Positions 33,647 through 44,358 of a DNA stretch of 64,000 nucleotides are shown one piece after another (position 1 is the first letter of the stretch; every line of letters starts with the position of its first letter). The notes under the pieces were generated by a model. It made no database searches. It was given only the letters and a program-made list of their open reading frames with translations, and had not been told where the DNA came from. This stretch comes from Phoma sp. XZ068 (taxonomy: Eukaryota; Ascomycota; Dothideomycetes; Pleosporales; Didymellaceae), in assembly GCA_004835665.1 (NCBI GenBank), contig RBKR01000024.1:744001-808000 (forward strand), read 5' to 3'. A program made the translations under genes and the position numbers.

Positions 33647-34403
33647 CTACTGCTTCGAAGGGTTGGGGCTGACAGTACCTTCGGGAAACTTGCGGAACAT
33701 GTCGGCGATGTGGTCGATGGGAACAGCGAGCATGCCCATGGACCCTCAAAGAGAGGATTTTCGCCAGCGCTCGGATGGCTCCTCGAAGGAGCGAACATCT
33801 TGGTCCTGCCAAAGTTCGTTGCGAGACTCTCGGAGGCCCCCCTGTTCTCAGGGGCAGCCAGCGCCTCCTCAAGAGCGGGCAGGTCGTCCTTCTCTTCCTC
33901 CTTGATGTGCTGGCTAAGCACCGACCACAGCTCCTTCAGCTTTAGGACATAGTTGGAGTCCGCAGCGTTCATGTTCTGAAATTCCTTAAGGAGCTCCTTG
34001 ATCTACTACGCATTAGCATAATTCACGATATGATGAGTGCAAGAACAAGGCCTGCCTGGTGATGCTGCTTGCGGTCCTTCTCAGCATGGTCGTGGCCCTC
34101 CTTGCCTATGTACCTCTCCATGGCAGGATAGACGAGCAGCTCTTCGGCTACAGAGTGTCGGGCAAGCTCCCAGGTGAACTGGTTGCCATACCGCGTCTGA
34201 TGATCGACATCGTCTGAATTGATCACCTCGTTATAGTACTTCTCGAGCTCACGGTGGTCCTTGGTAATGGCGTCTGAGATGGTCGACATGGCTGCAACAC
34301 GGGCACGAACCGAGGCGAATTTGTTGTTTACTGGAATGCGGGTGATCTGGGGCCTAAAGGCAGCTCTGGTAATAGACGATACGAAAGTACGGGAGAAGGA
34401 CAT
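33647..34403 (-). pseudogene. Hemerythrin-like (HHE) protein with late frameshift
   Basis: Exon 1 is 34403-34056 (MSFSRTFVSSITRAAFRPQ, a basic, Ser/Arg-rich leader that looks mitochondrial). A 53-nt intron (34055-34003) starts with GC rather than GT, has a GCTAATG branch site and ends TAG; exon 2 starts 34002 (IKELLKEFQNMN). Iron-binding residues visible: DHRELEKYYNEV, RHSVAEELLVYPAME, HDHAEKDRKQHHQ, LSQHIKEEEKDDLPALE. After SHPSAGENPLFEG the frame is off by one near 33738-33750: the conserved ending (MGMLAVPIDHIADMFRKFPE, stop 33647) is in another frame, while the literal frame runs to 33631. Probably a di-iron oxygen- or NO-responsive protein once; likely damaged, or a sequence error. Confidence 0.85.
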
Positions 34404-34880
34404 GTTGGAAAGAGAAGTTTGAACGCAATGTGCAGGGGTTTAATATGCTGATGGAGCAGCGAGATATGGCCTGGCAGCCTTCATTGGCGCTTTCATTCCG
34501 CGAGCGAGTTTTCGACATTCCTACGTCACTCCATCGTAACACATCCAGCACCGTCCACGATATCTGTTGTCAGACGAACAGGCGCTTTTGCGTCCGCTGA
34601 CAACTGCTTTGCTATCATTGGCAAGGAAGCAACAGCCGTGTCCGTGCGTGACCATGATTGAAGATACTCCTCGGACGACTGCCCATTGGACAACATCACT
34701 TTTACGAAGGAGCTAACGTCCATCGCCGTAAGCGAGAAATACCCACTCAGCGAGATGGATCCAACTTCAATCCAAACCAACCCTCCCCACGTTCACCTAT
34801 AGACTTGTGGTCTTTGCCATATTGTTCCCTAGGTTCTTCTCTGTCACCTTGCGTGTTGTGACAAATGATTTACGATAGCA
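34404..34880. other. No recognisable gene
   Basis: 5' flank of the hemerythrin-like gene; nothing else seen. Confidence 0.4.
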
Positions 34881-35108
34881 GTGGTCGTAGCGGCAGTCAT
34901 CTCGCACGCTGCGCGTACAACACTGTATATAGGCACCGGTGAAGAAGCAAGAGCAGCAGCCAAGGAAGCAGTGGAAGTAGGCAAGGCCTTCCTAGAGATG
35001 ACAAGACAGATCAAAAACACACAGGATCACAGACAGGTGGCGCGATCAGCTACGCTGCGATGGCAGCTAGAGGCGCGACGCTTGCAGGCACACTACACAA
35101 GTTCCTAG
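34881..35108 (+). pseudogene. LINE ORF1 fragment, second copy
   Basis: GEEARAAAKEAVEVGKAFLE then MTRQIKNT matches the coiled-coil part of the ORF1 remnant at 731-1099 (minus strand). A frameshift follows (LRWQLEARRLQ is the shifted reading of the AAMAARGATLAG block). Confidence 0.8.
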
Positions 35109-35274
35109 AATGCCGTCAATCTCTTCCGTCATCAAACGATCATTGAAGAAATCACGTTCGGAGTGGACGGCAGAAGATTTCGCAGTATTCAACGTATTTT
35201 TAGACTTGCCCGTCAGGGTAATCCCTCCTCAGACCTGGGCCCCTGCCTTTTTATGTAGCACAGTTTAGGTACGT

Positions 35275-36192
35275 CTACCATGCATTATGCATGGTAGCAT
35301 CTCCACTTTTATAGAACGGGTTAATTAGCGGGTCGGGCCGGTTAAGAAGAGGTACCGAAGACCAAAAGTTTTCCGATGGCCTGTGTCGGCTGCTCTTCCA
35401 CAAGAGGGGCAAGGAACTGAGCACCACCGTCGGCGGCCACAATGGGGTGGGTGAGTACGGCATCCCCCACTCTCCCAATGGAAAGTAGTTTTCGGTGTGT
35501 GAAGGAAAGGCAGCATCACTTGACGCCGGGTAGGTTTGCAATGAGTTGCTAGAACGTTGTCTAGCAAAACTAGTGGCTCCTGATTGGTGACATTGAAGCA
35601 GGTCCTCATCTAGAAGGTCAAGGCCGTCATTGGAGATGACTGACCTAGAAAGGTCGGCTCCCTCGAGACTTGTGACACTTCTGTTTTTATCAGATGTTGA
35701 GCCTTCTCTTGATCGCTTCCCAAGTGTTCCCAATGCCATTGTCGGTGCATGGGCAGAGCTGTCATCTCCAAGCTTTCGTGTATCAGCACTAGTGACGCAT
35801 CAGATTCTGGAGACATACCGAGTCCATCAGTTTCTTAATCTTTTCTAGCCCCTCATCGTCAACATCAACAGCCAAATCGGTCAAAAGAGAAATGAGCCGA
35901 CTGTTCTGCTCGATAGCTCTACGGGAATTGATGATGCAATCTTGAGAGTTTGGGAGACGGACTCTTCCAAGCGATCGCTTCGAGCCTGTGAATAGGTGCA
36001 AGTCATATGGTGATCCACACAGTTCCGACAAGGCGGCCGCTCGCCAGTACATTTGACCTTGCGCTTGCGACAGTTATGGCATGCTTGCGGCGCCTGGTGT
36101 TTGGCATGTTTGTCTTGAAGGGACTTCCGGTCGTGGTCAAACCTTTTAAGCCGGGGAACCGGTACCTTAAGTGTGGGAGGTTCGTTCTTCAT
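35275..36192 (-). CDS. Zn2Cys6 transcription factor, short form
   Basis: Predicted exons 36192-35963, 35918-35819 and 35772-35275; introns of 44 nt (weak donor GTCCGT) and 46 nt (GTATGT, branch GCTGAT). Protein of 275 residues. Zinc cluster near residues 37-63: ACHNCRKRKVKCTGERPPC then RNC...TC, the CX2CX6CX6CX2CX6C pattern. Across the first join the coiled coil reads RLEEAIEQNSRLISLLTDLA, and after the second GLDLLDEDLLQ, both usual in this class after the cluster. The family's large regulatory domain (about 400 residues) is missing: the frame ends at 35275 in unrelated-looking sequence, so it may be a 3'-truncated pseudogene or a DNA-binding-only regulator. Divergent from the bZIP gene. Confidence 0.75.
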
Positions 36193-36646
36193 GCCGTTAA
36201 ACCACCGGATGGTGTGATTATTGAATGCGTGGGTCTTGGACGGCGACGTTAAGAACTATGGGTAGGAAAATGGGTCGCTACCGGCTCCCATTCACTCTAT
36301 CAACGTGTGGCAGTTCGCAGGTGGACGCAAGATGACGCAAATTTTAGATGGTGAAAGTGGAGGGGTAGCTAAACTTGATTCAGCCAGTAGTCATCCAACC
36401 AATCAGTCTCGCCCCTCGCCGCGCCAAAACTAACCGCACCACGCTAACCAACAGGGCATGCAGCAAGGGGCTAAGGCAGCTGTGAGGTTACCAATCAGGC
36501 GCCGCACATGCTCTTGTCGGTGCACTAAAGGTGTACTATGACATCATGGACAGTGTCCACCACGTGGGGTAGTCTTGCATTTGATGACAACCCGAGCAAC
36601 TCACAACATTGTCCAAACAATCATAACATGCTCCACAACAGCAGCA
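36193..36646. promoter_or_regulatory. Divergent promoter between Zn2Cys6 and bZIP genes
   Basis: The 454-bp region separates two head-to-head regulators. Visible elements: TGACGCAA at 36333-36340 (CRE/ATF half-site-like), GGACGCAAGATGACGC just before it, and a CACGTG E-box at 36561-36566, 81 bp before the bZIP start. Autoregulation by the bZIP protein is possible but inferred. Confidence 0.45.
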
Positions 36647-37693
36647 ATGGACTTTAACACGAACTTAGTAGATTGGGCCAACGATGCCTATATTCTCCTC
36701 GATAGAAAAGACGGTACTCGTTCCTCGTCTGTGAAATACGCGGCCTTCAGCAACCCCCAAACCTGTGTTCCAGCCCCGGTCTTCTCCTTTCCACCCTCGC
36801 TTCTAGCTCAAGCCTCCATCGAGCGGTATTGCCAGATCACGCCGCCAATAGACATCTCCCCTGCTGAGCTGCGACGCGATTCTTTGCTCGAGGACCTCCT
36901 TCCCGTCCAGCAGCCGCAGAACAAGCCGCTACGGCTAGATGACCGAAACTTGGAGGCTTTCCAGAACTATCAGTCGCAGCAACCAGGCTTGCAACAGCTC
37001 TCACACCAGGATTCACCAGTTCGGGCTTCCAAACGCCGCCGCACCTCAAAGCCAGCTCCAGCCGATCAGAGCCCACCATCTCCACCGACATCTCAACAGA
37101 CGGATAACCCCAGCCCACAACCGCCGAAGCGCAAGCGTGGCCGACCGAAGTCACTGCCCCAGATGGTTGAAGCCTGCACCGTCGACGGCTTCCTGGTTCA
37201 GGTGTCACCGGCTCGCCAATCCCACCTTGAGAAGAACCGCGTCGCAGCCTGCAAGTGTCGCATGCGCAAGAAGGAGTACATCAACGGGCTCGAGAGCCGC
37301 GCTCGGGAGCACTCGAACAGGAGCAGATTACTCAAGGAGGATGTTTCGCTACTGCGTGAAGAGATGCTGAAACTGAAGAGCGAAGTGCTGCGGCACGCTG
37401 GATGTGGATTCGGGCCGGTCGAGAAATATCTTGCGCGATGCGTTGATGACCTGCTCGATACTAAGGCAGCCACGGGCATACCCGGGTCAGGGAAACGAAG
37501 CCGGTCGCAGAGCCTAGCGGTCAGCATGATAAGCCCGAGCGAATTCTTGCGCCTGCCGAGTGCAGACTTGCCGCCGAACCGGATAGCCGGAGGGATTCGG
37601 CATCAGGAGGATCATAGCGGGTTTGATCTGCTTGAAGATATCGATGACAAGATAAGAAGCCCAAATGTCTGTCCAGGCATTTCCACAATATGA
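36647..37693 (+). CDS. bZIP transcription factor (ATF/CREB-like)
   Basis: Intronless frame; I choose ATG 36647 (MDFNTNLVDWANDAYILLD, 348 residues), although an in-frame ATG lies upstream. Order: acidic/aromatic N-terminus, Gln-rich middle, basic patches KRRR and KRKRGRPKS (AT-hook/NLS-like), then the basic region HLEKNRVAACKCRMRKKEY followed by a leucine-zipper heptad series (INGLESRAREHSNRSRLLKE ... LLREEMLKLKSEVLRHAGCG). The NxxAAxKCR signature is that of ATF/CREB-type fungal regulators that bind TGACGTCA-like sites and often control stress and secondary metabolism. The C-terminus is Ser/Pro-rich and unremarkable. No damage seen. Confidence 0.9.
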   Translation: MDFNTNLVDWANDAYILLDRKDGTRSSSVKYAAFSNPQTCVPAPVFSFPPSLLAQASIERYCQITPPIDISPAELRRDSLLEDLLPVQQPQNKPLRLDDRNLEAFQNYQSQQPGLQQLSHQDSPVRASKRRRTSKPAPADQSPPSPPTSQQTDNPSPQPPKRKRGRPKSLPQMVEACTVDGFLVQVSPARQSHLEKNRVAACKCRMRKKEYINGLESRAREHSNRSRLLKEDVSLLREEMLKLKSEVLRHAGCGFGPVEKYLARCVDDLLDTKAATGIPGSGKRSRSQSLAVSMISPSEFLRLPSADLPPNRIAGGIRHQEDHSGFDLLEDIDDKIRSPNVCPGISTI

Positions 37694-38984
37694 ATCAATG
37701 GCATTGATTACTCCTCAAACCTATAGCTGGCTGTTTTGCGCTTCGAAAGGGGCATTGATGGTTCTTTCAATTTTCAACGACTGTATGCTACCCACCATCT
37801 TCGGCATCTGGCGTCCACCCTCCTCGTGCCCCTGGCGATGCGAGTCTGGCTGAAAGCACAGCGTGATGTTTAGACCAAAAAGATGTTGACGCCACGAATA
37901 GTATGTTCCTTTTAAAGTCTACGAGAAAAGGGAAGTCTGACGTCTGCGGCAACTGAGATGATCGCGTACCCTACGAGGTGACCCAACTCGTAATTGACAT
38001 GACGGATTTGTTGAGTTCGATGATAAACAGTAGGAAACCAGGCTGACAACTGTATAGAGATCAGGGCAAAAAGTTAGCTAGGGGCACTATGTGGAGACAT
38101 TCTACGCATCCTACGCCCAATGCAGCCAGATCGGCCGAATCCGGTACCCGAACGCTCAACTCACGCCTCGTACCTAATTAGGAAACCGTACAGCCGTAAT
38201 ACGGGTCAAAAGTTGGTACGGTACGGTCAAATTACTATAGGCGACTCACTACGGTGCGTACCGCCCAAAACCAACTACGGACCGTACTCTACGGCCAGTA
38301 ATACCGACTGTTGCCAGCGCTGGTCGAAGGCAGGTGTGGTGCAGCTTCCAAGGCGCTTAAGCGTTGAGTGGGTTGAGTTGCGCGCGTCAACTGCATGAGC
38401 CCTGGGTCCATGCGATGGTTTTGCTGGATGTGCATCCTGAGGCGCATCACAAGTTCGTTTTGATATCCTTTGTGCGAAGAGGATGTGCGGGCTAGTCTGG
38501 CGGCCACGGTATGCTTCAGTGAGAGTATCCGAGGCTGTGAACCTTGTATCGTATACATTGGTGGATGGCTTCCAGTCTATGGGAAGGACATCCCATAGTT
38601 GACCACAGCTTGGGAGGCTTCGAGTAATCGGAGCACTATAAGGACAGAGCGACCGACGAAGGGATTATTTAGCGTCATCTATTAAGGTGAGGCTAAAATT
38701 TCATAGTCTCATAAATGGTGTAGACAACCGTACCTGCCGTACGATCTTCTGCTCATTGATAAGGAACGTGGCCCTTAAACAAACACAGTCCTCCTCAGTG
38801 AGGACCCCATAATCGCAACTAATCGTATGACTGGCATCACTGAGTAGTGGATTAATGAACCTACCCAGCTGCCGTATTGTCTAGATCCGTTATGCCTTTA
38901 AAAGATGCATCGCCTGACAAAGGTATTGCCGTTAACAGCTTGGAGTAAATGTTAAGAATGTAATTTTTATTCCTCGATGGCTGG
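37694..38984. other. Intergenic with a GTACG-rich hAT-like relic
   Basis: At about 38150-38300 there is a cluster of CGTAC/GTACGG words and the palindrome CCTAATTAGG, both also found at the 5' end of the deleted hAT at 56.74-56.90 kb. This looks like an isolated terminus of the same hAT family. No gene recognised. Confidence 0.5.
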
Positions 38985-39035
38985 TGTGATTTGTCCCCCC
39001 GTTTTTTGAGATTTGTCCCCAAATCTCAGGGTGGC
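38985..39035 (+). repeat. ATTTGTCCCC-type terminus
   Basis: TGATTTGTCCCCCCG then TTTGAGATTTGTCCCCAAAT: the same doubled motif as the MITE ends at 62120-62175 and 62505-62560. The LINE ORF1 that follows begins inside it, so it marks a junction between two elements. Confidence 0.7.
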
Positions 39036-40220
39036 AGCCGGCCCCTGATCCCTGCTAGGGCCCGGCCGGGCCCGCCAGCTAAGCCAAAAGAAGACAATCG
39101 AATCTTCATAGCCATCTCTGACCCAGCAATGCGACTGCAACAACCCTCACCCTTTGCGGTAAGGCAGGCAGTATGCAAGAGCATAGAAGGAATTACTCTC
39201 AAAGACATACCTGCTGCATCGCCATTCAACACAGGCTGGGCAATCACCCCAGCTAACAGGTCAATCCGGGACCTGCTTATGACCCAAGAAAACCAGGAAC
39301 TTCTAGTAAGAGCGTTAGACGGAGACGCGGTGAGGATCCCCGAACGCTGGATCAACTACGCTGTACAAGGAGTACCCAGCTCTTTCCGGACCCTAGATGG
39401 CACAGATCTACCCACTACTACCCAGCTAATAGAGGAAGAGGTTTTCTCACAAACAGGCAAGCAGCCGGTCAGCTGCAGGACCTCACGGCATGGGGCGAAC
39501 CAGAATGGCCTCACCACCTGGATTGTCTCATACAAGGAGCCGGTCCGCTCCTTCCGGCTCTTTGGCACTAGCCAATTTTCAAAGGAGATCCACAAACACC
39601 CAACCATACAGCGACACAACCCAGGCTGCCAGGGCTACTGTAACGCTGGCCGATGCACCCAGGTAGCCCGCTGCGTACACTGCGGAGACCGCACAGATAG
39701 ACACCAAGGACAGTATGGGGATAATTGCCGCCACAAAGCCGTGTGCGCCAACTGTCACGGACCACACCCAGCTAGCCACTCCAACTGCCCTGCTGCACCT
39801 CGCCGGGTCAACGGCCACATCACCAAGCCTACAAGGACCGAACTAAAGGCTATCCGTCGCGCAGGCAGAATAGCACAGCAGCACCTATACAGGACAGTTG
39901 AAGAGACCCTTCGGCAGGCTACACTTCAGCCTGAGACTACTCCTCGAGAGGCATCGGAGACATTGCCTCCCCACCCTCCCACCCAGAGGCAAGGAGGAGA
40001 CAGCAGGGCTCCACTTCCTACAACCACTGCCTCCTATGCATCCTCCGCTTCCACCAGCAGAGAAAAGAGACCGAGGCGGGCCGCCATAGGCCAGAGAAGC
40101 CTGAATGTAGGACAACTGTCTGCCGGCAGTTTTCGTCCACAATCAACTATCCACACTGACCCGTCCACCTCAGAGAGGGAAGACGCCAGCATGAGCGACG
40201 ATCCTCCGTCGACATGCTAG
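39036..40220 (+). pseudogene. LINE ORF1 (zinc-knuckle gag-like), 5'-truncated
   Basis: The open frame runs from the MITE-like terminus to the TAG at 40218-40220 with no ATG at a suitable place. Seen: ITLKDIPAASPFNTGWAITP, WIVSYKEPVRSFRLFG, then three Cys/His knuckles (CQGYCNAGRCTQVARCVHCG and CANCHGPHPASHSNCP) and a Pro/Ser/Thr-rich C-terminus. This is the nucleic-acid-binding ORF1 of a second LINE family in the window, distinct from those at 42-1283 and 48076. Its stop overlaps the ORF2 ATG (ATGCTAG). Confidence 0.85.
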
Positions 40221-41184
40221 AACACCCTTACAATACCCCAGCCTGTAACAGGCATCCACAGCCCAGCTTGCAGAGCAAACCACTCCGCGTATGCTGGGCC
40301 AATGTTAGCAGATGCTCACCCTGGCACATCACAATACTGGAGGTGGCCTTTCAGAAGGGCATAGATGTTGTGTGTGTTCAAGAGCCCTTCACATGTGCCA
40401 ACTCCAGAACTTCCACCCACCCTGGCTTCATACACCTAGCACCTATCAGCACCTGGACAGCCCTAACACACCAGGCTCAGCCCGCCCTAGGGTGATGACC
40501 TACATCCGCAAAGGAGACCACCTACGATACCAGGCTAGAGAGAGCCTCAACCACCCAGACATGCTATGGGCTGTGGTGAATGGAGTCGCGATACTCAACT
40601 GCTACAGACAGCCACACACCCCGCACGTTATCCAATACGTTACACATCTTATACCCCCTCAACTCTGCCTTATAGGAGGAGACTTTAACGCTAGACATGA
40701 ATCCTTTGAGCCTACCATCACTGCAGCCAACGGAGGTGTGGAGCTAGCTGGATGGGCTGCTAGCGCCTCTATGGACTACATTGGTGTGCCGGGACAGCCA
40801 ACACACTGCGCCGGCCATGTCCTTGACCTCACCTTCTCTAACGTACCATTTGCCCAGTCTGCTGTTGATGCTAGCATGCACAGCGGCTCAGACCATGGGA
40901 CAATAGTAACCTCTGTCCCTATCTCCACTCCAGGCACTCCGCATCTAGAACAGTACCACTACAGAGTCCCAGAGGCAAGCCTACCTAAGTTCACTGGGCT
41001 AGTAGAAATAGGTGTCCAAAACATCCCAGACCCGCTTGCAACACAGGACGCAGCACTGCCAGATGAATGCGTCACGCTGCTCACAGAGACTGTACAGCTG
41101 TCAGATACAAGGATGGAGAGGCCAGAGGTCGAGATGGTGCACGGTTTGGTTACACAAAGCTCGCGTAAAAACACAAAAGCATAG
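40214..41184 (+). pseudogene. LINE ORF2, endonuclease domain only
   Basis: ATG 40214 begins ORF2 (VCWANVSRCSPWHITILEVA, DVVCVQEPF). A frameshift near 40480-40495 moves it to the frame carrying LNCYRQPHTPHVIQYV, LIGGDFNARHESFEP and MHSGSDHGTIVTS, the catalytic motifs of the APE-type endonuclease that nicks target DNA. The frame then passes into the repeat at 41099-41235 and stops; reverse transcriptase and RNase H are missing. Confidence 0.88.
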
Positions 41185-41235
41185 ATTTAGAAAAAGAGAG
41201 ACAAGAAGTCACCAACACAATACAAGCATCAAATC
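41099..41235 (+). repeat. LINE-linked repeat, partner of 3281-3419
   Basis: See 3281-3419. Here it follows the endonuclease remnant directly, probably by an internal deletion that joins the endonuclease to a distal part of the element. Confidence 0.65.
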
Positions 41236-41257
41236 GGACAATAGGAGAATAGTATAG

Positions 41258-41590
41258 TAATAAGTAAATACCTAACTAGGACCCTAACTCCTTAAGGAAG
41301 TAACACTAGGTAGGGACAAGAGACTATATAGTCCTGATATAGACAGGCGGGATGCCTCATATATATATGCGTACCCCAACATCTGTTACATGCATGCTTC
41401 AGCCACCGTGGTATTTGACAGTCACTTTTAACCCTCTGTTTAGATACCAGTCCCAGGACACAGACCCCTTTTCTTCGGGGCTGTCCGCTATCTGGGTCCT
41501 GTTATGTTCGTAGGGCGGGACACGGAAAGGTTGAGTGAAATCTCGGATGTAATAGAGTCTGCGGATGTTTGCGTTAGCATCGAGGTGGAG

Positions 41591-41661
<71 letters not shown>

Positions 41662-42038
41662 CGGAGGACTTACTGAATGCCTGTCAGGTCAATGTAAGTG
41701 GTCCGAATCACGTCCTTTTAAGATGGCGGAGGTTGGTCCGGATCACGTCGTTTGAAATTGGAGATAAGGATTCTAGCCAATCAGAGGGCTTCATCCAAGG
41801 GGGGGGGGGGGGGGGTACGGATATCATTTGTCAAAAAATTTAGATCGCAATAAGCCTTGAGGTCACTCTCAAGGTTCAAGAACTTCTGTTGTGTGGCGCT
41901 TTTTTTCGACCGCGGCTTGTTGGCGTTGAATCAGGTGTCATCGACCCGACCCCATATCAATCTCGAAAATCACTCCTTTGATCGACCAAGTCAGACCTTC
42001 TGGATTTCTATCGCGGTTTATGCAGCGTCCAAATCTAT
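41258..42038. other. Low-complexity spacer
   Basis: Includes the CT/CA microsatellite (41592-41660) and a run of 17 G at 41799-41815. No gene. Confidence 0.6.
41592..41660. repeat. CT then CA dinucleotide microsatellite
   Basis: About 27 CT units followed by 7 CA units. Simple-sequence repeat, likely length-polymorphic. Confidence 0.97.
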
Positions 42039-44045
42039 CTATATGATCTTGATCCGTTTTTTACCCCCTTCACAATCCCAGGCGTCTTCTGCGTCTGTCT
42101 CAAAATTTCCAACGGCTCCGATCCGCTCATACACCGAGTTCTCCTCATCAACCCTTCGAAGAATGAGCCAGAAAACAAAATCCGAAGACTTAAGGACCTT
42201 CGCACAATGGAGTTCTTCGTCTTTCCATGTCCAATCCCCATCCTGATCGCAGAACGCAATGTCGGGGACAAACATGACCGGATCATATTTTCCGACCTTG
42301 ATCTGGAACGACCCTCGCGTGAGTGATGTCGGCACCTTGATGCGCTTCTTGATCGCCTCGCGCGCATACATCCACCGTTTTGGAATCTCGGGAGGGGGGT
42401 CCAAACATAGCGACCCTGTCGTCATCTCGGCCGAGAGTATGATATACGACTCGTTCACCTGAACCTGTCCCAGTTCATCCTTTCCTGACGGGGGACAACG
42501 GATCTCCTCCACGTTCGCAAACACACTCGGCACCTCCCACGCTCGGTACGGCCCATACAACGATCTCAGGAACCGCACCGGTGCTTCGACCGCCGCCCAC
42601 GACCACGACGGCGCCGGCCGTGGATCCTGTCTCGGTTTTGCCATCTCCATGACATTGTCCCTCTCCCACAGCAACCCCATCGGCAACGTCTCTTCCCACA
42701 GCCCCGCGCGATACCGCATCCCAAGCGCCTCCATCATCTCCGCCGCTACGCCCGAGAAAGCTGGGAGCCGGTCAGTGGAAACCGTTAGTCCGCGCTGCGT
42801 GTACTCCTGCACCATGTCCTGCCAACGCGATAGCAGCTTCTGCTTCCGCTTCGTGTCGTCGAGATTACGCTTGCCACCAATGTGCAACGCCGCATAGTGC
42901 GAGATTTTCGGCGGCAATTCCCCAGAAGTATTGCGATTCATGTAGCGGCCCATCTTCTCCGCGTCCGACCACTTCAGGGTGCCGCATTCGCAGTCAAGGT
43001 CCTGCATGCACTCCCAGAAGAGTTCCTGCGGGCCGAAGTGCAGGACACGCGGCGCTAACAGCCGCTCCTGGTATACCCATCCGCGGTTGAGCAACGGGAA
43101 TGGCTTGTTGTCTCTCGGGCGTGCGAACAGCCCGAAATCCGCGTGCGAAATCGCGAAGCGGAGCGACAGGCGAAGATCCCGCCTGAGCTTGGTGGCCGCG
43201 GGAAACAAGACGGCCAGAGGATCATCGTCCTCGTCGGGAGTCTGGACGTCGATAGATTGGCCATGGTTGAAGCAACCACTTGCGGGCGACGACGAGTGCG
43301 TCGCCGACACGGTCAGCCAGGAGTTGCGGTAGACGCTGGCCATGCGACTGGCTTCGATCTGCCAGTCCTCGGTGCTGTCCTGGATGATACACAGCGAATC
43401 GATCCACAGATATCGAATTCCCAACCGCCGCGTGATTCGAACCGCATCTTGGAACGTCTTCGGCAACTGCGAGTATGCAATGCCGGCTTTGCGATCGTTC
43501 ACGGTCGCCGTGGTGGTTGTCAAGGGCTGCTGACCACCCCAGCTGTGGGACAGCGAGATATACCGCTCCTTCTGACCGGGCGCCTCGAGGAGCTTGATCT
43601 GTGCGGGCTCCGCCTCCACATTCTCTCCGAGATCGAGCACCCGCGTGGGAAGCGGCGACGGCTCGTCTACCCCACAGAGCACATGGTCCGTCAAGCAGGT
43701 CTGAATCCACTGTCGCGCTCTTGCAAAGCCCGCTTCCGACGACGTGTCCCCGGCCGGCCGCGCCACACGAGCCGTGCCCACGGTGTAATATTCATAGTCC
43801 AGCTTCACGTCTTCCCGGCCCGGCTTGTACCCCATTGAGCCATTGGGATCTGCATATACGATCATGGAACTGCGACCATTGAAGCGGAACGTCGCATCGT
43901 AGCCGAATCTGGTCTCGATCTCGGGAATCAGACGAAGCAATCCCTGCAGCATTAGGATACAGTACGGACATCCTTCTTCGGCAAATGATTTGACTTCGGG
44001 GAGTCGAGACCACCGCTCCTGAAACCGCACACCGCAGCCATGCAA
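42039..44045 (-). CDS. HET-domain protein
   Basis: Uninterrupted frame of 668 codons. The HET domain spans about residues 160-310: YISLSHSWGGQQPLTTTTA, LPKTFQDAVRITRRLGIRYL, WIDSLCIIQDSTEDWQIEAS and MASVYRNSWLTVSATHSSSP. The C-terminus includes WVYQERLLAPRVLHFG and a long divergent region, normal for the family (600-750 residues). HET domains mediate heterokaryon incompatibility cell death in filamentous ascomycetes. The start is uncertain: the frame's first codon is TTG, the nearest ATG (44041) is in another frame, and the frame remains open to a TAG at about 44066, so a short upstream exon ending near CATAG|AATCG is likely. The C-terminal GGKKRIKII is intact. Next to mariner debris. Confidence 0.9.
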   Translation of the reverse strand: MHGCGVRFQERWSRLPEVKSFAEEGCPYCILMLQGLLRLIPEIETRFGYDATFRFNGRSSMIVYADPNGSMGYKPGREDVKLDYEYYTVGTARVARPAGDTSSEAGFARARQWIQTCLTDHVLCGVDEPSPLPTRVLDLGENVEAEPAQIKLLEAPGQKERYISLSHSWGGQQPLTTTTATVNDRKAGIAYSQLPKTFQDAVRITRRLGIRYLWIDSLCIIQDSTEDWQIEASRMASVYRNSWLTVSATHSSSPASGCFNHGQSIDVQTPDEDDDPLAVLFPAATKLRRDLRLSLRFAISHADFGLFARPRDNKPFPLLNRGWVYQERLLAPRVLHFGPQELFWECMQDLDCECGTLKWSDAEKMGRYMNRNTSGELPPKISHYAALHIGGKRNLDDTKRKQKLLSRWQDMVQEYTQRGLTVSTDRLPAFSGVAAEMMEALGMRYRAGLWEETLPMGLLWERDNVMEMAKPRQDPRPAPSWSWAAVEAPVRFLRSLYGPYRAWEVPSVFANVEEIRCPPSGKDELGQVQVNESYIILSAEMTTGSLCLDPPPEIPKRWMYAREAIKKRIKVPTSLTRGSFQIKVGKYDPVMFVPDIAFCDQDGDWTWKDEELHCAKVLKSSDFVFWLILRRVDEENSVYERIGAVGNFETDAEDAWDCEGGKKRIKII

Positions 44046-44209
44046 TTGGGGGTTCCGGAACTCATGTCGATTCTATGGGACCAGGCCGATGCTCGCGTCT
44101 GGTACGGAGGGTGCTGTTGAACCAAAATGGACTGACCCTCGATGGTGTCGTGCTATCAAGGCTTTTATGTCTGGCAGGTGCCTACCAAAGAGTCTGCGCA
44201 ACCCCTTAC

Positions 44210-44290
44210 GAAGGAGCTCGTTTTTATTGAGTTGCAGGGTCCGTGCTTATTTTGGTGGGACCCTGCAACTCAATAAAAACGAGCTCCTTC
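44210..44290. repeat. Perfect 33-bp hairpin
   Basis: Arms 44210-44242 and 44258-44290 are exact reverse complements around a 15-nt loop. The outer part is GAAGGAGCTCG plus an AT-rich tract, the inner part TTGCAGGGTCC. It lies 69 bp beyond the mariner transposase fragment and may consist of two transposon ends joined tip to tip. Confidence 0.95.
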
Positions 44291-44358
44291 TGTCACCCCT
44301 GTCAGCGGCTGACGCTGACGCGTCCATTTCTGGCTAGAAGGGTCGCCCTTTTCCCCCC

